DNA of 64,000 bases from Symsagittifera roscoffensis (GCF_963678635.1 NC_087069.1:7700633-7764632); one strand, 5' to 3'; shown: positions 45,959 to 58,097, numbered from the stretch's first letter. A program made the numbers and translations. Notes: generated from the letters alone by a model not told the origin.

Positions 45959-47543
45959 TGAGTTTTCTCTAAACATCTTATCTTCGTACGCATCCCGTTT
46001 TTTGGCATAAATAGTAGGATAACTACTGAGATGACCCATCCTGCTGACGTACCTTTTGCTTTCAGTGCTCTTAAATTCGTCATAGGATTCCTGGTATACT
46101 CAACAAATTTCTCACTATTCTTTAGCATTTCCCTAGTAACCACATTGCTGCTTGAGCGAAGTCCAATATAATTTTAGCCGTGTTCCAATTTATGAACAAG
46201 GTTGGACTAATTGTGTCCACTGTCGTGTGAATGATTTGGTCATCAACCCTAGTTAAGGCGTTAAGGTATTTCATTTTTTGGATCTAGAGTCTCTTCCAAT
46301 TTCAACTTTCTAAATCTGGATGTGTTTTTTGTCCAGTTGGTGGCTTTTCTGTCAAATCAAGATTTTCTGAATCGTTTTTGTCAATAGCGAACATCTCAAA
46401 TTTATGTTTCTGTCAATCGAAAATATCTCAAACTCATTTCAAGTTTTCGAGTTCTCAATCAAATCTTCCTCTCTTAATGCTTTCGACAATTCATCAGTAT
46501 CGTAATTCATCTGTTGAGATTACACATCTTTGCAAATTGACCTAGGCTTTTAAATTTTTTGCATTCCTCCTCGGAAAAATTTCCAGTCATTTTACTCAAA
46601 ACATTCGACCACAGCTTGTGCAAGTTTTTTTCTTCTCTCCCCCTCGTTGCTGCTTCTGTTTTGTCAAAAGTTCTTGTTTGATGATTTCTGTCGCTTTTTC
46701 CTTGATATTGGACATTGCTGTTTATTCTACTCTGGCCACTAGTATTCCTCGTAATTGGACTATCCTTTTTGGTACACGTGATTTGTTTGTTGACTACTTT
46801 AAGCTCTTTGGCTTTTTTAACGCTTATTCTGTTGAGAGTGTTTCAAAGGCAAGTGTAGCTTGCAAAGTGACATTTCTCATCCGTGATAAAAAAAAAGTCT
46901 CAAGATTAGTCATCATAAGAAGCTCCCAGTTCGGATTTTGCTGTGTGGACTGTTAGTGCAGCGTGAAACGTTTCCAAGTTTGCAATAGTTTGCTGTACAC
47001 GTGTGAACACTTTTTATGTTTCATTTTTTAAAATTTTGATCTTTATCAACGTTAATATGATGTTTCATATAAATCTTTGTTTGTATCTTTCAAGATATCC
47101 ACGAGAAGGTTGGTTTGTACAATTTTTTCTAACCTTCTGATTTCGAAGCTAAGAATAGGGTTGATAAAAATTTCTATTGCAATTCGGTGTAGAAAACATG
47201 ATGTCCTAATTCTGGTCCTCTTTACATTCTGGTTCCTTTATACATTTTCTGTTTCCCTTTTTCCTAATGCCAATCTATCTCGCTCGCTTCTTACTGCCTA
47301 TGCAGTAGCAGACTCTGTCGATCTTGGTGTTTCCTGTCAATTTGATAATTGGATTTCTTAGCCTACGAACTACCTTATTCGTTGCATTTATTTCGAGGGG
47401 CTTAACTTTTCGATTTCTTTAGCTTTCAGGATTCAATCGCAAAATGATACCTCAACCAATCCATGTGCTTTGACAAAATTCGAAATTAGATTTTTCTGGG
47501 TTATTTTTTGGCGTAGCGTTACTCTTAAGAATTTTGACCTTTT
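45959..47543. repeat. right-arm tandem duplication, copy 2
   Basis: Second 1.58-kb copy. Differences from copy 1 are single substitutions and small indels in T- and A-runs (for example GTTGGACTATTC versus ATTGGACTATCC near 46,755). Confidence 0.9.
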
Positions 47544-47685
47544 CAAGCGTTACTGTGAATTTTCATAAAAATCTTTGAAAGTTTTTTTTCATGATATCCA
47601 TGTGAGTGTTGGTTTGTGCTATTTTTTTTCTTTTTTTTCTGATTCAAAAACTAAAGTTAGGGTTGATAATTTCTTCTGTTGTAGT

Positions 47686-47985
47686 TTAGTGTAAAAAACA
47701 TGTCCTAGCTCTGGTCCCTTCTTGTTTCTTTTCACCTTCTCTGTTTCCCATCTCCTGATGCCGATCTATCTCGATCCATGCTTGCTCCCTCTGCAGTAGC
47801 AGACTCTGTCGATATTGGTGAACCCTGTCTACGCAAGGGTTCTCGATGGCCTCTGGTGGTTGCCGTATAATATGTTGATCCAAATTCGCCTTTACTGTAG
47901 CTGCCATCATCAATTGGTCCAACCACGTTTTAATCAGCCGTGAGGGGTATAAAACTGCCGACACGCAAAAGACTGGAATAATCAA
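47686..47985 (-). CDS. retroelement-like ORF with 'LIKTWLDQL', right copy (open)
   Basis: A 99-codon frame (displayed start is not ATG) reading 'LYPSRLIKTWLDQLMMAATV', 'KANLDQHIIRQPPEAIENPC', 'QSLLLQREQAWIEIDRHQEM', ending 'RTCFLH'. The left copy has a stop at the Cys. A helical, charged protein without known domain; lies upstream of gag/protease-like debris on the same strand, so it may be a gag N-terminus. Confidence 0.4.
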   Translation of the reverse strand: MIIPVFCVSAVLYPSRLIKTWLDQLMMAATVKANLDQHIIRQPPEAIENPCVDRVHQYRQSLLLQREQAWIEIDRHQEMGNREGEKKQEGTRARTCFLH

Positions 47986-48395
47986 GTTTTATCCTGACTG
48001 CTTTAAATTTTTCTTGTTTTTCTACGAAAAAACAGTTACACGGTTAAAAAAACAAATTGGCTTGTAGTTTACAGCTGTTTTGGTCAAAATTTTGGAATTT
48101 CATAGTTTCAGGATGAAGTTAACAGTTGTAATTGAACGTTTCTGTTTTTGGATATGTGATTATTGCTGGAGGGCACTGTACCATAGCTTGATTCCATAAA
48201 TTTTTTCAACTTGTTCCAATTGCGTATTTTACAGTTCTTACATCTATCAGTTTGTGATTTAACAAAAAGAGAACACCTCGAAATACAGAGCAGAAATGAT
48301 AAGAAATGACGTTTTATCTGTCTGGTGAAAAAATTTTTCTCCAGTTTAGGTAAAATTATTTAACTTATAATGCTTTTTTTATCCGACAATTCAGG

Positions 48396-48470
48396 ATGGG
48401 AAGGAGCTTTGTATTCGGGTGTGCTTTAGTTTTTTCCTTTTTGTTTTCCACGCAAAATGAGCTACCACAA
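48396..48470 (+). CDS. possible signal-peptide exon, right copy
   Basis: ATG at 48,396 opens 'MGRSFVFGCALVFSFLFSTQ' then 'NELPQ' and a CAA/GTAAGC donor. Compared with the left exon (13,425-13,500) one T is missing from the T-run, changing the frame after residue 12; the hydrophobic core remains either way. Reading through the donor gives the 81-codon frame to 48,641. No next exon found. Confidence 0.3.
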
Positions 48471-48641
48471 GTAAGCATCAGACTGGTTTGCGTGATGTGT
48501 CATAATAAAGCCCTTTCAGTCACCCTGCTACCATATCAAAGCCCTATCAAAAAATTTTCCAGTAACGAGAAAAACCAGTTTGAAATTGTTTATTTTTCGT
48601 CTGATTTCGAGCGAGTGAGGAGGCTTAATTTAGGTTATTAA

Positions 48642-50254
48642 TGCTTCAATTGAACCTTGATCATAAAGTTTTACTCCAAGGAAGTTAGTTTTTAGACTTT
48701 TTAGCTTCATCAGAGGAATAAAAAATTCCTTCATCACTCCACGTCAAAATAGCGTCTCTAATTTGAAAAACAATTGAGTTGTAATTTCTTAAGACTGGTC
48801 GAAATTTTTCTGTGCTATTTGTTTTGTGCTTTGGTATAAGTTTAAGAACAAACGAACGTGTTTTGAAAGTTAATTACAGATATTTTGTTATTTCTTGCCA
48901 AAAAATTTTTCATCTAAAAATTGGGTTTTGCCGTTTGGAAAGAGAGTTTTCAAAAAAGCCATATAATTTGGCGATTATTGTTTACAAAGTGAGATCAAAA
49001 TCAGGAATAAAGATAGTTCTACTCAAGATTGACAACCTTTTTGTGAAACTAACTCAATACAAAATTTTTTATAAGTGAGCACGTCAATTAAACTAGGTCC
49101 CCAGTTTTGAAACTCAAACGTTCCACCAATTTTGTGAGAAAAATTTATTGGCGCAATCGCCCAGTTTGTGATAAATAGGGCTTTCAGCGCGATGTTTTAA
49201 TTAGTTTTCGAACAAAAAATAGATACATTTTGTTCTCTAGCTAAGGAAAAAATCGACAATACATGATTTTGTTTCAATGTACAACATAACGCAAATTTTT
49301 TTTTTTGAGCACTGCATTTTGTTGAAAATTGCTTCAGAAGGAAAGGTTTAATTACTGTTTTTATACTGTTGTTCTTGCCATAGTTTGAAAACATGACCCG
49401 AACAAAAATTTTAGCACAGAAACATAGCCGATATTGTAGACACATAACCAATAGTAAGTCAAATACGAAATCTAAGCAGTCGGAAATTTTGCCGAAACAT
49501 TGCCAAAGCATGCCGGAATTCAGCCGAACACATTACCGAACAAAACAATTAAACACAAATGAAAATAAAATCCTAAGCAAATCAAACTAAAACAAATTTT
49601 GGAACTGAACTTTCAAGAGCATCTTTTTTAGCAAATGGCTAAAAGAAACAGCTAGCAAAAAAACAGTATTTTGAGTGCAAATGAGCTTTTCTAGCTTTGT
49701 GCGAATTTCATGTGCGAATTGTATATAAGACCGCCAAATTGAATCATTTGTACTTTTGGGGCTCTTTTCCTTTTTCCCTCACCTCACACGAACATGATTT
49801 TTATGGTAGAACGATCAGTATTACAAGGTTAATTATGAAGACCAGCATACGTTATTCATAATCTAATAGTCAGTATGTCAATTTTCATATCAATTGAACA
49901 TTATGAATAAAAGTTTTACTTGTAAGAGGAGAAGTAACAAAAGCCCTTTTTTGGTGTTTTACAACAAAAAGTCGGTGTCACTAAAAAGGTTAGAAAACAA
50001 CCAAATAAAACATAAATCATGAGATTTAAATAAAATCAAAACAGCAACCAAAATAGAGAGTCGAACAGCAATCAGCAATCATCAAATAAGTAGAGCAAAA
50101 AGCGCTAAAATAACGTAACCACTCATTTTGAAACTAAAATGATCTTTGCTGTTTGAAAATGAACAAAACCGATGGACGTTTTCTTTTTTTTTCAATTGAG
50201 GTCGCTTAGTTCCATTTGTATCAAAAATCAGGAGAAGAAAAATTACCTTGCAAG
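48642..50254. other. single-copy partner of the left 1.94-kb tandem unit
   Basis: Matches 9,690-11,330 and 11,625-13,262 in reverse complement. No conserved frame; the frames at 48,812-49,078, 49,197-49,511 and 49,393-49,590 are broken in the left copies. Confidence 0.5.
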
Positions 50255-52353
50255 CAGGGGAGGATTTACGGGGTTGGGTTGCGGACGCCTTCCCCCTTCA
50301 CCAAAACCAATTCCAAAACCAATTCCAAAGGGTCGCTCTTTGGACATTTTACTTAAAATAGTTTTTACGCGCTTTCGGCGCCGGTGTCTTTGTTCCTTGA
50401 GAGAAATTTTAAGGTGCGAAAATGCGTCTCTCTTGAGGCCTCAAAATGGACTCATTTTATGCTTGAGGCAGGCATCTGCTACCATGTACTTGTCAATCGG
50501 CCGTTCAAAAATAATTGTCAACCCGCCATTAAAACCCCGTTCGAAAATGCAATGCTTATTTTAAAACCTTCTCCACTGGACTTCACTCTGCACTCAGGTC
50601 TGGACTCTGGTTTTCAAGTTTAACCTTCCAGATGTCAAAGCGACCTGCTTCCAAGGCCCCCAAAGCTTTTGATTTGGAAACGCTCAAGGTTTTTTTTTAC
50701 CAATGGACCTAAGATTACCACCCTCATCCAGTGTATCCACTCCTGAGCTTGATAACCCAACGCACTTTCCTGGACCTTCGAGGATCGAGCAGTTGGCTTC
50801 TTTAGCCGCTAAAAAAAGATGAAACTCTTTCATCAGTTAATTATTTATCTTCGCTGTCTTTGAAGCTCAACTTTCTCCCTCCTACATTGACGTCGGTATC
50901 TACAACTTCAGCTCACTGTTCATAGACATGGACATCAAGCTTGCCAACTTTTTTGACTATTTGATTTATGACGAAACAGGGAAAACAAGAAAAACGAATA
51001 CTTGCACCCCCCCCCCCCCCCAACACCTGGAAAAATTCCAGTTCCTCACTTACTCCTTGGTCCAAGAGAAGCCGTACTGTCGCTTCTGTTTCTGCTTTGC
51101 TGATCTGGAAGAAAAAAAGAGAGCAGGCGGCTCAACACAGATTCAGCTTGTCAATAAGCCGTTCAAGAAGTTTTCACGCCTCCTAAATTAGCTAGATCTA
51201 CATCAATTCTTCTGATAGGCCGTACTTTTGCCCTGTTTTCCCAACTCATTGCCTTTTTTTGCGGCTCTACGAAATTTTCTGATAACTTCTGTTAGAACAA
51301 ACGGAAATTGCAGCCTGAAGCTAGCAAGACAGCAAGACCAAAGATGTATGACACTCGATGGGTTGAACGACAGGATTCTGTTCTGACTCTTATCCTGCTC
51401 AAGCTTTCAATTGAAGCTAGAAGACATCGGTAATTAGCCTGGGGAACGCTATGCATCCGACTGCCGTCCTTATCTGGCTAGCATGATGCGATCTGAATTC
51501 CTGATTGCATTGATGACAATGAAACACCTGCAAGGAGCGACTAAATCTGTCAGCATTTCTCTTTAGGGACCTTCGCTAGAACTGCCTCTGTCAAAAGATG
51601 ATATTCGGAACTTGGGTCAACTCGTTCAAAAAAATCGCGATCATGAAGGCAGTGGCCGCTACGAAACAGTTCTTTTCGACGCTGCAAAGCTTGATGATGT
51701 TCAGATAGAGGGCCAAAGAGGCAGACCTCCCCTAGCATCATCGGCCTGTGACAACTTAAGATATATTGTTTACCTGCCCTTTCTTGACTTTATCCTGATG
51801 GACCTCAAGAAACGCTCCATTGGTGCAGCTTCTTCATGTGTCCAAGTGTGCAAGCTGCTGCCCCGTTGGATACCCGAGAAAGATGCAGGAACACTTCGAT
51901 TATCTAGTCCGGTTATACGAAAGCGTACTTCCAGAAGGTATTTCCCCAGCGAGTTCGAAATTGGAAAAAATATGCGGCGCTTCCCGCTGTACACCGATAC
52001 ACCAGAAAACTTCAGAATTGCCTTCAGAGTGTATCGCAAATCCACAATGTCAGTAATCTTTTGCTATGCTCCAAAATGGTGCTACCCTCCTAGTGATTCT
52101 ATGCACCGCTGAGCGCTCTTTTTTGAGCATGAAATTACTAAAAATTTACCTCTGCTCCAATATGAAAGAGGATCGACTCTCAAGTTTGGCGCTGATTTAC
52201 AAGCACAAAGATGTGGAAATAAAAGACGAGGATATCATTGACAGATTTGCCGCAAAAAGTTGAAAGATTGAACTCTGTTTTGTTTATTATTGCATATAAC
52301 TCAATGTTTTTGTCAGTCTGCGCCCCCTCAAGAAAATCCAAGATCCGCCCCTG
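50255..52353 (+). mobile_element. hAT transposon with decayed transposase, right copy
   Basis: Ends CAGGGGAGGATT at 50,255 and ATCCGCCCCTG at 52,353, flanks CTTGCAAG and ATTACAAG in reverse (CTTGTAAT), a worn target duplication. Plus-strand transposase pieces: 50,928-51,191 (N-terminal region, with a run of 15 C), 51,612-52,112 ('SACDNLRYIVYLPFLDF') and 52,066-52,263, which reads 'TAERSFLSMKLLKIYLCSNM', 'DRLSSLALIYKHKDVEIKDE' and 'DIIDRFAAKS', the hAT dimerisation domain. Frameshifts between pieces make it inactive. Same insertion site as 7,591-9,681, so it was inherited by both arms. Confidence 0.85.
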
Positions 52354-52412
52354 ATTACAAGTATTTCTTGGTTTATTCAGTTATTTGACTATTTTTGTTT
52401 CAACAATCAATG

Positions 52413-53668
52413 TTACATATTTTGCTTGATCCAGTTCTTATAATTGGATACACGGGTGTACACGCCCCATCCATTGCAATCCTCACTACCGAAGCTCACA
52501 ATCCCATAGAGGCAAACGGGTCCATTACTAGTCAAAGGGTAGGCGGGTCCGCCTAAGAGCAGTTGTCTTTTACCATCCAACCCCTTCCCCCAGCTGGCAT
52601 TTTTTCAATAAGAAAAATTGTTATGAAAATAAAAATGTCCAAAAGATTAAAAAAAATTTGAGCTAATAAGTCTTTTAGAAATTTCAAAATTGATAATTTA
52701 CCTTTTAAAATGCTTCTGAACAACATAAAAAGATACGTTTTTTATTGTTTGTGGAAACATTCCTTTTTTAGACTTATTGCAGCAGTTCGTCATATACTCC
52801 TGAAATCAAAGCTGCGCCCTCGTTGAGATCAAAATAAGCTAAAATACTTCCAAAAAGTAGATTATATATGCAATTATAATGGATAATAATGATTTTTTTT
52901 CAGAAATAATTGATTGTAACGACGAAATAATCAATTTCGACGTACGAATTTTCTAATTGTAATGAATTATGATGGAACAATTTGGTCTCAAGAAGTCCAT
53001 TATAATCCATTAAAATCCACCAAAGCTCGCGTTGCGGAAGTTAATCAATAGACGACGCTTCATCTTTTCAAACTTTTTCAAACATTATGAACCTAACCTG
53101 CCTTATTAACTCTAATTTATCATTCAAATTTGACATCACCGGGACAAAAAACTGAACAGTTTTTACTTTATGCACCCTTTTAATTTCACTGACTCCACTA
53201 TCACACTGGTATCAAACTTCAATACTTAATCACCCCAGCCAACAACCACCCCAACCCCCCTTTTAACTTTTAAAGGCAAAAAATGTATATCCTTTTTGAT
53301 GTTCTGTGTTTCATTTAATTAGCCCTGAGTCATCAAAGGAGGAAAATCTGAAAAAGTTAGCATTTATTTTCAAGCGTTAAATCATCGATAAATCATCGGT
53401 AATCTATGTAAAGTGATTGATCAAAAATTGCTAATCTATTAATTTTTGACAAGGAATCAGCATGAAGCTGATGTTAAAACTAGATCAGCAAATTTTCATC
53501 AGTGATCATTACTGTTCACTCAACTTCCGTTTACTTATGACTAGAGGGTGGGTGTTAGGGATGTTGGTAGAAGATAGAAGCCCCCACCCGAGTCTCCTTG
53601 ACAGCTGTCTTTGTTGTTTCCGAGCAGGCAGATTTGTTTTCGACTGGATAAACCACTCCCGCAGTCAC
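52413..53668 (-). CDS. trypsin-like serine protease, last two exons (5' incomplete), right copy
   Basis: Minus-strand exons 53,668-53,588 and 52,552-52,413, separated by a 1,035-bp intron. Splicing joins '..NNKDSCQGDSG' to 'GPAYPLTSNGPVCLYGIVSF' in phase 1, giving the GDSGGP active-site motif, then 'GWGVYTRVSNYKNWIKQNM' and TAA. Coding sequence is almost the same as in the left arm; most differences are outside the exons. Upstream exons are not present before the gypsy element at 54,640-56,580 (which lies on the 5' side). Expression and activity are unknown; with only the C-terminal third present it cannot be a working protease on its own. Confidence 0.85.
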
Positions 53669-53700
53669 CTAAAACGACAGTTTTAATTACTATTTACTAG

Positions 53701-54639
53701 CGAGTGTTTTCATCTTGGTAATTTTGCCAAAGTCATGCAAGATCCTGCCAAGAATAAAAAAGCAATCTAAGCCTACAATTTTCATAGCAGCTAATGGACC
53801 AAAAATAAAAACACTTAATTGGAATTTTTTAAACACTAGGCCTGAAAACCTAATACGAACCTTCTCAGAAAACCAAAAAATCAAAGATCATACAAAAGTT
53901 TTTGAAAAAAAAAACAAAAATTAAAACTATTTTAAAGGGTCTCAAAATAAGTTCTATGCTCAAAAAAACTTCCCAGAGTTTGTTTTGCAGGTAAAATTTT
54001 AATTTAATTGTCAATAACATAGTCCAGTTTCTTTCTTTAAACGAACTGATCAAAAGCCACAGCTAATGGTTTGAAGTATCAAAATGCAAATAAGTTGTCT
54101 CTATCTAACAAAAAAAATAACTGCCTACGTTTTCAAACACAAATTACATTCGCTCGCAACGAAACTGTATTTGATTTACATACTCAATTTAAATAGCAAA
54201 TTCTATTTTAATTTTAAGTTCTTAATCTTTGTGAGAAATTCTTGGTTAAAGAAATTTAATTTTCGGCAGGTTTGTGTCCGTCAGCAATTTTTATAGTTTA
54301 TACCGTTAGACAGAAACATTGGAATGCAGTGTTTTTAGAAGGAATCATGAAGAGAATAATATAAAAATTTACATCATATGTTGAAGCGTTATTCATTTTG
54401 CGCAGAAGCTATTCTTCACTTATTGACATCTCCTCAATATCAGTTGAGTTTAACCAATTGTCAACCATGTTAGATTTTCATGATGTTAATCAATCCTATC
54501 CATGAATGCCTTTCTAGATATGTCGAGCGCCTTTTTGTTAAAAGTTTACCAAGAAGGGGAACAGGTGAACATAACGATAGTTATACCTAAGGACATATCT
54601 TGTTGTTATATGTACTTTTCCCACTGATAACAGTGGTGT
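53701..54639. other. arm sequence between protease and gypsy element
   Basis: Pairs with 4,690-5,796 in the left arm. Frames here are short and not shared. Position 53,693-53,705 is the empty site for the left-arm hAT MITE. Confidence 0.45.
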
Positions 54640-56230
54640 GTCAGTGGAACAAAATGGGTTACCCCAGACTTTGTTCCGACTTTAAAGGTCACCGTATTGG
54701 CAAAGTAATGGACGAAGACTACTCATTCATTACCTGACAAGGAGGCAATTTTCACAATTTGCGTGGAGCCAAGATCTTCAGAAAGTTTGACCCTTCAGAC
54801 GCATACCATCAAATCCAACTTGATGATGAGGCAAAACAAGTGTGTACAATCAACACACAAAAAGGGGTTTTCAAGATGTGCTGCTTATCTCAAGGGTATA
54901 AAAACTCTTCCTCGATCCTTCAAAACTGCATCAAGAACACGCTCAAGGGACACAAGGGCTTGATTTTTTCAGAAGATAGGCTTGTTCTGAAGATTTGTAG
55001 TACCATGAAACTAGCCAAACACAAGTGAGCAACCACCTTGTCGACTAGCAAACTTCTACGGAAGAATGATTCCGAACTGTGGTACCAAGATGCTCCCGCT
55101 CAATGACTTACGGATTGTATATTTCGAAAGGATAAACCGACACATTGAGTGCATTCAGAGTATCAAACCAGAGCTTTCTCAAACTTCTCAAATACATTCG
55201 TCCAACTCTATCCCTTGACAAAGAAATGAATGTGAGTAAAGATGGTTCAGAGCAGGCAGTTGGCGGGGTTGTCTCACAAGAAGGATAAGCAGTGATCTAC
55301 GTTTTAGGGAAGCTATTATCATTTGATCGTAATTACTCCAACATAGAACCAGAAGCTTCATCAGACGTGTTTGAAGTCACGCGACGGGTACAGCTCTGGT
55401 TGGGGCGCAAGTTAACTGTACAAACAGTAAAAAAACCCTCGCAGTATCTCCTTGCGCCGTACGGAGACATACCGAAACAGCATCAGCTACCATATTCAGA
55501 TGGGCTATTGCGCTTATGGAATTCAAAATGAGGTATGTGCCAGGAGCGAAGTTCTTACATGCAGACGCTCTGAGCAGACTGCGTTTTGAGGGCGAGACAA
55601 GAGTAGAAGAGAAAATTGGTATCTTTAAAATTGATTTATGTTTTGCAGACCAGCAGACTATTAAGCTGATCGCCAACCGAATCATTGTTTTCAGTAAGTC
55701 TTTAAATGGATGCAGAGCGTTGATTGGAGACAGTGCTCAGAAGCTGAATCACACTTCATGAAAGAAGTTTGAATATTCAAAACAGTAGAAGGCGGTCATT
55801 TATCTACAGTGGCGTTGCAGCTTTCATATTGCCGAAATTCAGAAAGCAAGATATATAAGATGCCCACAAGACTCACCCAGGAAGACAAGCAATCGAAACA
55901 GGTTGAAAATAATTGCTGGCTGGGCAGCTATGTCACAAGGCGTGCAACGACATGTTTCATGGTTTGAGATCTGTCAACAGCTTCCAAGTAGCCAGAGGCA
56001 GACGTATGGTAACTAATCCATATGGACTGGGAATGCAAGAAAACAATAAGAGACATATTGGTTGTTGCTGACGCAGGAAGTGACTGGATCGAAGCATTTC
56101 CGACCAGTTACAGAATTACGCTAAGTCTTGAGAAATGTCTGTCAGCAGTCTTTGCAAAGTTTCGAGTGCCAAAAAAATTACATTATCGGACAACACACAA
56201 ATAACAGATGTCTTATGTTGCAACTATCCA
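54640..56230 (+). pseudogene. Ty3/gypsy pol remnant: reverse transcriptase, RNase H, integrase
   Basis: Plus-strand pol in the usual order. At 54,660-54,990: 'YPRLCSDFKGHRIGKVMDED', 'KFDPSDAYHQIQLDDEAKQV', 'CTINTQKGVFKMCCLSQGYK' are the gypsy reverse transcriptase fingers/palm; the place of the catalytic Y-x-D-D reads 'FSEDRLV'. At 55,240-55,590: 'GGVVSQEG', 'SFDRNYSNIEPEASSDVFEV' and 'YVPGAKFLHADALSRLRFE' mark RNase H. At 56,020-56,200: 'DILVVADAGSDWIEAFPTSY' and 'FAKFRVPKKLHYRTTHK' are the integrase core, with the second aspartate shifted out of frame ('LSDNTQ' in the next frame). Stops and frameshifts show it is dead. The left arm keeps only the integrase end. Confidence 0.85.
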
Positions 56231-57430
56231 CAACATCAATAAAATTGTTTGATAAAATGAAGTCTAGGGCAACCTCAGAAACATTATGACCTGTTTTTGC
56301 CTGACCAAGCTTCCAGCTCCTTGCAGGGCTCCAGGGATGGAGTTCCATAAACAGGTAGTTCCGGAGGCTTTTTAAGTGTTATTTTGTAAAAAAAACAAAT
56401 TGAAGAACGGTAACTGAAAAAGAAAACCCCTAATAATGGAATTCTTCAACATTGAAGAGTTTCATTATGATTTAATTTTTCTAGGCACGTTTATTCAACG
56501 GGAAAATTTTTTGATTTTCTCGAAATTATCAAAACTCTAACTGCGCTTTCCATATAGAATTTTAAAAAATTAAACACTATCAATGAAAATTGACGCTTTC
56601 AAACGTGTGTCACAATTTGTAGCAAAAATAACGAACTTGAAAATTTCCTGCAGATTTTTTCTCCTATTTTTGTTTTAACATTTCTTGTACCAAAGTGGGG
56701 GAAAAAATTCGAAATTTCCTTACCAATTCTTCTACTTGCCTTATTGTTTAACTAAACATCGAGAAGTTAAGTGAGAAAATCACTAATTCTGTATGTACCA
56801 TTTAAAACATTGAAACCGTATGTTTGCGAATGAAAACAATTAGCTGTAAAAAATTAATTAAAAAAAGTCTTCCAACTCAAAAAGCCATTTAAAAAAATAA
56901 GAAAAAAATGAGAAAGTTTTATGAAAAATTTTGAAAACAATTGTTTCATTTTCAATAATTTTGTTAATGATAAAAATCCTACACACGCGGAGTAAACTAC
57001 TGAGTTATATGCAACTGGCCTTTTTGAACGCATTATTACATCAGAGAAGAGTGCAAATGGAAAGATTACTGATCCGAACTGAATCACCCTCTACACTTCG
57101 ATAGAACAAAATTTATAGCGCGTTTTTCGCACCTTTGCCAGTCCTCTTCTCCATTCGCCACCCAACCCCCTCTACAAATTGTGACATAGAAGCATACTGA
57201 ACAAAAAACACGACCTGTTTCTTCCATTTATCTCGATCCCTACCTGTTTTTTATTTTCAGTTTTCTTAATAAATGATAATTGAAACTTCACCTGGTTGAA
57301 ACTGCTTCTCATACTCAAAACTTGAAATCAGTCATTACGAGGCCAACCCGCATTGGAGTACCATGGATAATCATCAATTATTTTTTCATTTAATAGTCAG
57401 TATCTTTAAAATTACAAAAAAAAATCGACT
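56231..57430. other. gypsy 3' part, palindrome end and unique AT-rich sequence
   Basis: 56,260-56,580 pairs with 3,720-4,020 (shared word ATGAAACTCTTCAAT in reverse complement); beyond about 56,600 no match with the left flank is seen, so the palindrome ends here. 56,600-57,430 has no recognisable gene. Confidence 0.5.
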
Positions 57431-57439
57431 ATAACTCAT

Positions 57440-57600
57440 TAAAAATGAACTATAAACCTAGTATTTTTTAAAATGTTAATATAACCAATTATCATCGCTT
57501 ATTATCCATTATAAACCACCAAAAATGGATTATAATCATAACATTTTTTAATCAATACAATCCGTTATGATAAATTATAAAAAATTATAATGTACTTTTT
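57440..57600. repeat. AT-rich TTATTATCCATTATAA-type repeat
   Basis: Shares TTATTATCCATTATAA and ATGGATTATAATCA words with the repeat in the protease introns (6,895-7,085 and 52,850-53,030). It directly abuts the BEL/Pao LTR end. Ends not defined. Confidence 0.5.
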
Positions 57601-58097
57601 GAAAATAAATTATGAATTTTGCATTTTTTGTTCAAAGTTATCTCATTTTCTATTCTGGCCTTTGTTTTAACTCGAAAAAACAAAAAAAAGAGTTGGTTTA
57701 ATTCAAGAAAATCAGTAAACGGCAAAAATTAGTAAATTATATGGCACGGAATTAGCAACAACATTACACGTATCAAGATAAAAAGTGGGCTTGTTCATGC
57801 GCTGATTTGTGTGATATATGCGTTTTTTTTTCACAATGAATTCATACTTAGTTCACGCAGTTTAATTTACAGAAACTCAATTGCAAAACAATTTTGAATC
57901 GAATAAAAAAGGCATATTTTGTTCTATCAGGTTCGGCTCAAATAGGATTCTCAAATGAATTGACTTAGGTGAGAATAGAACTCACGGCGAACACCCCGGA
58001 ACGCACTATGTATACGCTGCGTTAAACAGCTGGTTTTGCCAAGTGACTATACTGTTTTTATACTAACTTTCAACTTTAATGCTATGTAGCATTAACT
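57601..58097 (-). mobile_element. BEL/Pao LTR, copy 1
   Basis: On the minus strand a purine tract (GGTGGCGGAGGA) is followed by AGTTAATGCTAC and about 500 bp, the place of the 3' LTR of a BEL/Pao element. The same segment is at 61,950-62,440, where it starts TGTTAATGCTAC, the usual TG start. A TATA-like AGTATAAAA lies near the LTR start. A tRNA-like segment (B-box-like, worn here) lies around 57,970-58,050. Confidence 0.6.

Larger units (their letters stand above)
42431..47543 (-). pseudogene. decayed gag/protease-like retroelement stretch with recent tandem copy (right arm)
   Basis: Minus-strand partner of 14,346-17,900. Protease-like blocks 'MVTREMLKNSEKFVEYT' and 'NPMTNLRALKAKG' occur at 44,336-44,560 and again at 45,919-46,143; the gag end with 'GNFSEEECKKFKSLGQFAKM' is at 44,926-45,195 and again about 1,581 bases later. 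The older diverged copy is at about 42,850-44,370. No active-site triad is visible and frames are broken by stops. The plus-strand frames here (45,037-45,276, 45,419-45,823, 46,618-46,956) are antisense. Confidence 0.42.
30691..56580 (-). repeat. right arm of the ~53-kb imperfect palindrome
   Basis: Reverse-complement partner of 3,720-29,036. Gene order, splice sites and transposon ends are shared in mirror order. Differences are private insertions and deletions plus scattered substitutions: absence of the hAT MITE, single copy of the 1.94-kb unit, an additional 1.58-kb tandem copy at 44,373-47,543, and an undeleted 1.65-kb tandem unit at 33.7-36.9 kb. The outermost part carries the better preserved gypsy element. 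Confidence 0.93.

Noticed and set aside
3720-56580. Whole palindrome as a single giant fold-back transposon
   Set aside because: No sharp outer ends and no target duplication; identity fades in the outer gypsy debris, so an element boundary is not supported.
56854-57087. 77-residue minus-strand ORF
   Set aside because: No motif, AT-rich low-complexity end, and no second copy to test conservation.
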